Below are positions 59,936-64,000 of a stretch of DNA of 64,000 nucleotides, in pieces. The notes below the pieces were generated by a model, which made no database searches, had not been told where the DNA came from, and was given only the letters and a program-made list of their open reading frames with translations. The DNA lies in contig CAWIWF010000006.1 in assembly GCA_963839815.1 (NCBI GenBank), positions 124,001 through 188,000 of the forward strand, read 5' to 3'. The DNA comes from JACVRM01 sp963839815. Its GTDB lineage: Bacteria > Actinomycetota > Thermoleophilia > Gaiellales > Gaiellaceae. Position 1 is the first letter of the stretch. Each line of letters starts with the position of its first letter. The position numbers and the translations under genes were made by a program.

Positions 59936-61419
59936 ACCACCAGATCACGCGACTGGCCGTCTCGGCCGTGATCCTGCTCGCGTCGCTGATCGTGGCGACG
60001 ACGTACTGGCAGGCGTGGGCGGCGCCGGATCTGGCCGAGCGACAGGACAACGCCATCCAGCGCGTGGCCGAGTTCTCGGTTCGCCGCGGCGAGATCTACG
60101 TCGGCCAGACGAAGGTCGCGCGCAACGTCGAGCGGCGCGTGGACGGGCAGACGCTCTACTTCCGCCGCTACCCGACCGGCGGGCTCTTCGCCCACGTCGT
60201 CGGCTACTCGACGCAGGTGCGTTCCCGGGCAGGGCTCGAGCAGTCGCTGAACGACTTCCTGACCGGCGCCAACACCAACCTCGCGACCGTGCTCGAGACG
60301 AACCTCGACAAGCTGCGCGGCTCGACCGTCCAGGGCAATGACGTCTACCTGACGCTGCGCCCGCGCGCCCAGCGGGTGGCGCTCGAGCAGCTCGGTGGGC
60401 GCTGCGGCGCGGTCGTCGCGCTCGAGCCGGACACCGGGCGCATGCTGGTGATGGCGTCCAGCCCGACGTACAACCCCAATCTCGTCGAGCGGAACTTCGG
60501 CGCGATCGTGAATCGGGCGACGCCATGCCCCGGCGGCGCGCCGCTCGTCAACCGCGCCACCGCCGGCCTCTACGCGCCGGGCTCCACCTTCAAGGTCGTC
60601 ACAGCCGCCACCGCCCTCGACCGCGGAGTCGTCGAGCCGGACACCACCTTCGAGGATCCCGGCTACTGCATCGAGTACGGCGACCGGGTGAACAACTACG
60701 ACACCACGAGCCCCTTCGGCACGGTCACCTTTGCCCAGGCGATGCAGTACTCGATCAACTCGGTCTTCTGCAACATCGGCAAGGAGCTCGGCGGCAGGAA
60801 GATCCTCGACGGCTCGAAGGAGTTCGGCTTCTACTCGGAGCCGCCGCTCGACACGCCGGACGAGGAGCGGGAGCCGAGCGGCCTCTACCGCTTTGGCAAG
60901 AGCGGCGGGCGCTCCCTCTTCGAGCCGAAGACGGACTTCCAGGTCGACCCCGGGCGGCTCGCGTTCGGACAGGAGCGGCTGCTCGTGACTCCGCTGCAGA
61001 TGGCGATGGTGGCCGGCGCCGTCGCGAACGACGGCGTGCTGGTCAAGCCACAGCTCGTCGAGCGGATCGTCACGCCCGAGGGCCGCACGATCGTGCGCCT
61101 GAAGCCGGACGAGCTCGGCCGGGCGATGAAGCGGACGACCGCCGAGGCGCTGCAGCCGATGATGGAGTCGGTCGTCGCGGCCGGGACAGCGCGCAACGCG
61201 CAGATCGGCGGCGTCCGCGTGGCGGGCAAGACGGGTACGGCCGAGACGGGGGTCGCGGGCCGCAACACGACCTGGTTCATCGCCTTCGCGCCTGTCGATG
61301 CGCCCAAGGTCGCGATCGCAGTCGTGGTCGAGAACCAGAGCGGCACGGGTGGCGCCGTGTCGGCCCCGATCGCGAAGGCGGTCATGCAGGCCCTTCTGCA
61401 ACCGGCGTCGAATGCGTAA
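59932..61419 (+). CDS. pbpA: Penicillin-binding protein 2-type transpeptidase (PbpA-like)
   Basis: 495 residues from the GTG at 59932; a longer upstream frame is only a shadow of the SEDS gene. One N-terminal membrane helix (LAVSAVILLASLIVATTYWQ), a short pedestal region, and a transpeptidase domain with the catalytic triads STFK (Ser218-Lys221), SIN (274-276) and KTGTAE (433-438). It crosslinks peptidoglycan as a class B enzyme partner of the SEDS protein. Confidence 0.94.
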   Translation: MNHQITRLAVSAVILLASLIVATTYWQAWAAPDLAERQDNAIQRVAEFSVRRGEIYVGQTKVARNVERRVDGQTLYFRRYPTGGLFAHVVGYSTQVRSRAGLEQSLNDFLTGANTNLATVLETNLDKLRGSTVQGNDVYLTLRPRAQRVALEQLGGRCGAVVALEPDTGRMLVMASSPTYNPNLVERNFGAIVNRATPCPGGAPLVNRATAGLYAPGSTFKVVTAATALDRGVVEPDTTFEDPGYCIEYGDRVNNYDTTSPFGTVTFAQAMQYSINSVFCNIGKELGGRKILDGSKEFGFYSEPPLDTPDEEREPSGLYRFGKSGGRSLFEPKTDFQVDPGRLAFGQERLLVTPLQMAMVAGAVANDGVLVKPQLVERIVTPEGRTIVRLKPDELGRAMKRTTAEALQPMMESVVAAGTARNAQIGGVRVAGKTGTAETGVAGRNTTWFIAFAPVDAPKVAIAVVVENQSGTGGAVSAPIAKAVMQALLQPASNA

Positions 61420-61443
61420 CCTCGGTTCCAGGGGCTAGGCCAC

Positions 61444-63384
<1,941 letters not shown>

Positions 63385-63388
<4 letters not shown>

Positions 63389-64000
63389 GCAGGCTCCGCG
63401 TCGCGATTCTGACCGGCGGCCGCTCGAGCGAGCACGACGTCGCGCTGGCCTCGGCGCGGTCGGTCGAGTCGGCTCTCGACGCCGAGCGCTACGAGACGGT
63501 CACGATCGCGATCGGCCGCGACGGCCGCTGGGCGCTCGGCCCGGGGTCCGCCGGAGAGCTCGCCGACCCCGCCGCGGACGGCGCGGCGCGCGGCGACACC
63601 GGTGTGAGCGCGGCACCTCGGCCGAACGGGGCAAGCAACAGTCTGTTGCAAGCGGACGGTCCGGCCGCCGGCACGCTGCCGATGGCCGTGCGAGGCGCTT
63701 CACCGGCGCTGCTGGGCGAGGTCGACGTCGTCTTCCCGGTGCTGCACGGCCCGTTCGGCGAGGACGGCTCCGTCCAGGGGCTGCTCGAGCTCGCCGACGT
63801 GCCCTACGTGGGCGCCGGCGTCACCGCCTCGGGGCTCTGCATGGACAAGGACCTGATGAAGGCGGTGCTGCGCGACCGCGGCATCCCGGTCACCCGCAAC
63901 GTCACCCTGCGGCCGGGCGAGCCCGTCGAGCACCCGTACTCGTACCCCGTGTTCGTGAAGCCGGCGCGGCTCGGCTCATCGGTCGGCATCTCGAAGGCGC
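63385..64000 (+). CDS. ddl: D-alanine--D-alanine ligase (partial)
   Basis: The gene starts with GTG at 63385 (GTGA overlap with pknB) and runs off the right edge; 205 residues are visible. SRLRVAILTGGRSSEHDVAL, FPVLHGPFGEDGSVQGLLEL, PYVGAGVTASGLCMDKDLMK and VFVKPARLGSSVGISK match the ATP-grasp ligase that makes D-Ala-D-Ala for peptidoglycan. Between the first domain strands lies a low-complexity insert (about residues 52-110) whose DNA contains the palindrome shared with 2565-2587. Its location downstream of pknB is unusual, as ddl normally lies with dcw or alone. Confidence 0.92.
63635..63653. repeat. Palindromic element inside the ddl reading frame
   Basis: The 19-base core GCAACAGTCTGTTGCAAGC is identical to 2569-2587. 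It is translated in frame as SNSLLQA within a variable insert of the ligase, so the element has been tolerated inside a protein. Confidence 0.75.

Overview
The window is one continuous stretch of very GC-rich chromosome with dense operons, frequent GTG starts and stop/start overlaps of the ATGA or GTGA kind. The gene families point to an actinobacterium: an F420-type LLM oxidoreductase, OpcA next to zwf, an FhaA/FhaB/PstP/FtsW/PbpA/PknB cluster, a SARP-type regulator and an ANTAR response regulator. The small repeat-bearing secreted proteins make a Thermoleophilia-like lineage (Gaiellales/Solirubrobacterales) my best guess. That is an inference from gene content only.

Layout. 1-5.5 kb: two polar amino-acid ABC uptake systems around an LLM oxidoreductase; one binding protein carries RTX-type repeats. 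5.7-7.4 kb: small proteins and a P460-like haem lipoprotein. 7.4-11.4 kb: caa3-type cytochrome oxidase genes coxB-coxA-ctaB plus a 57-residue membrane protein. 11.8-13.5 kb: an amidase and a secreted protein. 13.6-22.0 kb: a nearly complete pentose-phosphate/upper-glycolysis set (rpiB-tal-pgi-gnd-zwf-opcA on the minus strand, tkt divergent). 22-26.5 kb: a CHASE3 kinase with two receiver proteins, an ABC-F protein and a SnoaL-like protein. 26.7-30.1 kb: an ANTAR response regulator, a VOC protein, a double-HxlR regulator and a HisKA_2 kinase. 30.2-32.1 kb: membrane proteins, a LysE-type exporter and a PRC-barrel-like protein. 32.7-34.1 kb: glnA. 34.2-40.3 kb: a seven-gene operon with two ABC exporters and two methyltransferases. 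40.5-45.1 kb: a repeat protein and a 1271-residue SARP/cyclase/ATPase/TPR regulator. 45.1-48.9 kb: a nitrogen operon (second glutamine synthetase, GNAT, P-II, Amt). 49.3-54.6 kb: SIMPL, sulfurtransferase, PLP enzyme, HNH, DUF4446 and membrane proteins. 54.7-64 kb: the cell-wall/Ser-Thr phosphorylation cluster ending in a partial ddl.

The most interesting joined-up system is RNA-level nitrogen control. Both glutamine synthetase genes have a short leader in which a GAGGC/GCCTC hairpin with a six-base loop shares its 3' arm with the 5' arm of an intrinsic terminator just ahead of the ribosome site. That is the layout of ANTAR antitermination targets. A PdtaR-like ANTAR regulator and a PdtaS-like HisKA_2 kinase lie a few kilobases away. 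The same operon carries a P-II protein lacking the modifiable T-loop tyrosine.

Two features complicate reading. Single-base indels break an otherwise well conserved set of genes between about 19.8 and 26.5 kb (rpiB, tkt, a receiver gene, the kinase, ABC-F, SnoaL), and one each sits in the 5.4-kb binding protein and in pknB. Several families of short palindromic repeats occupy the intergenic spaces, and one has a copy inside the ddl reading frame. I saw no rRNA, tRNA, CRISPR array, transposase or phage gene.
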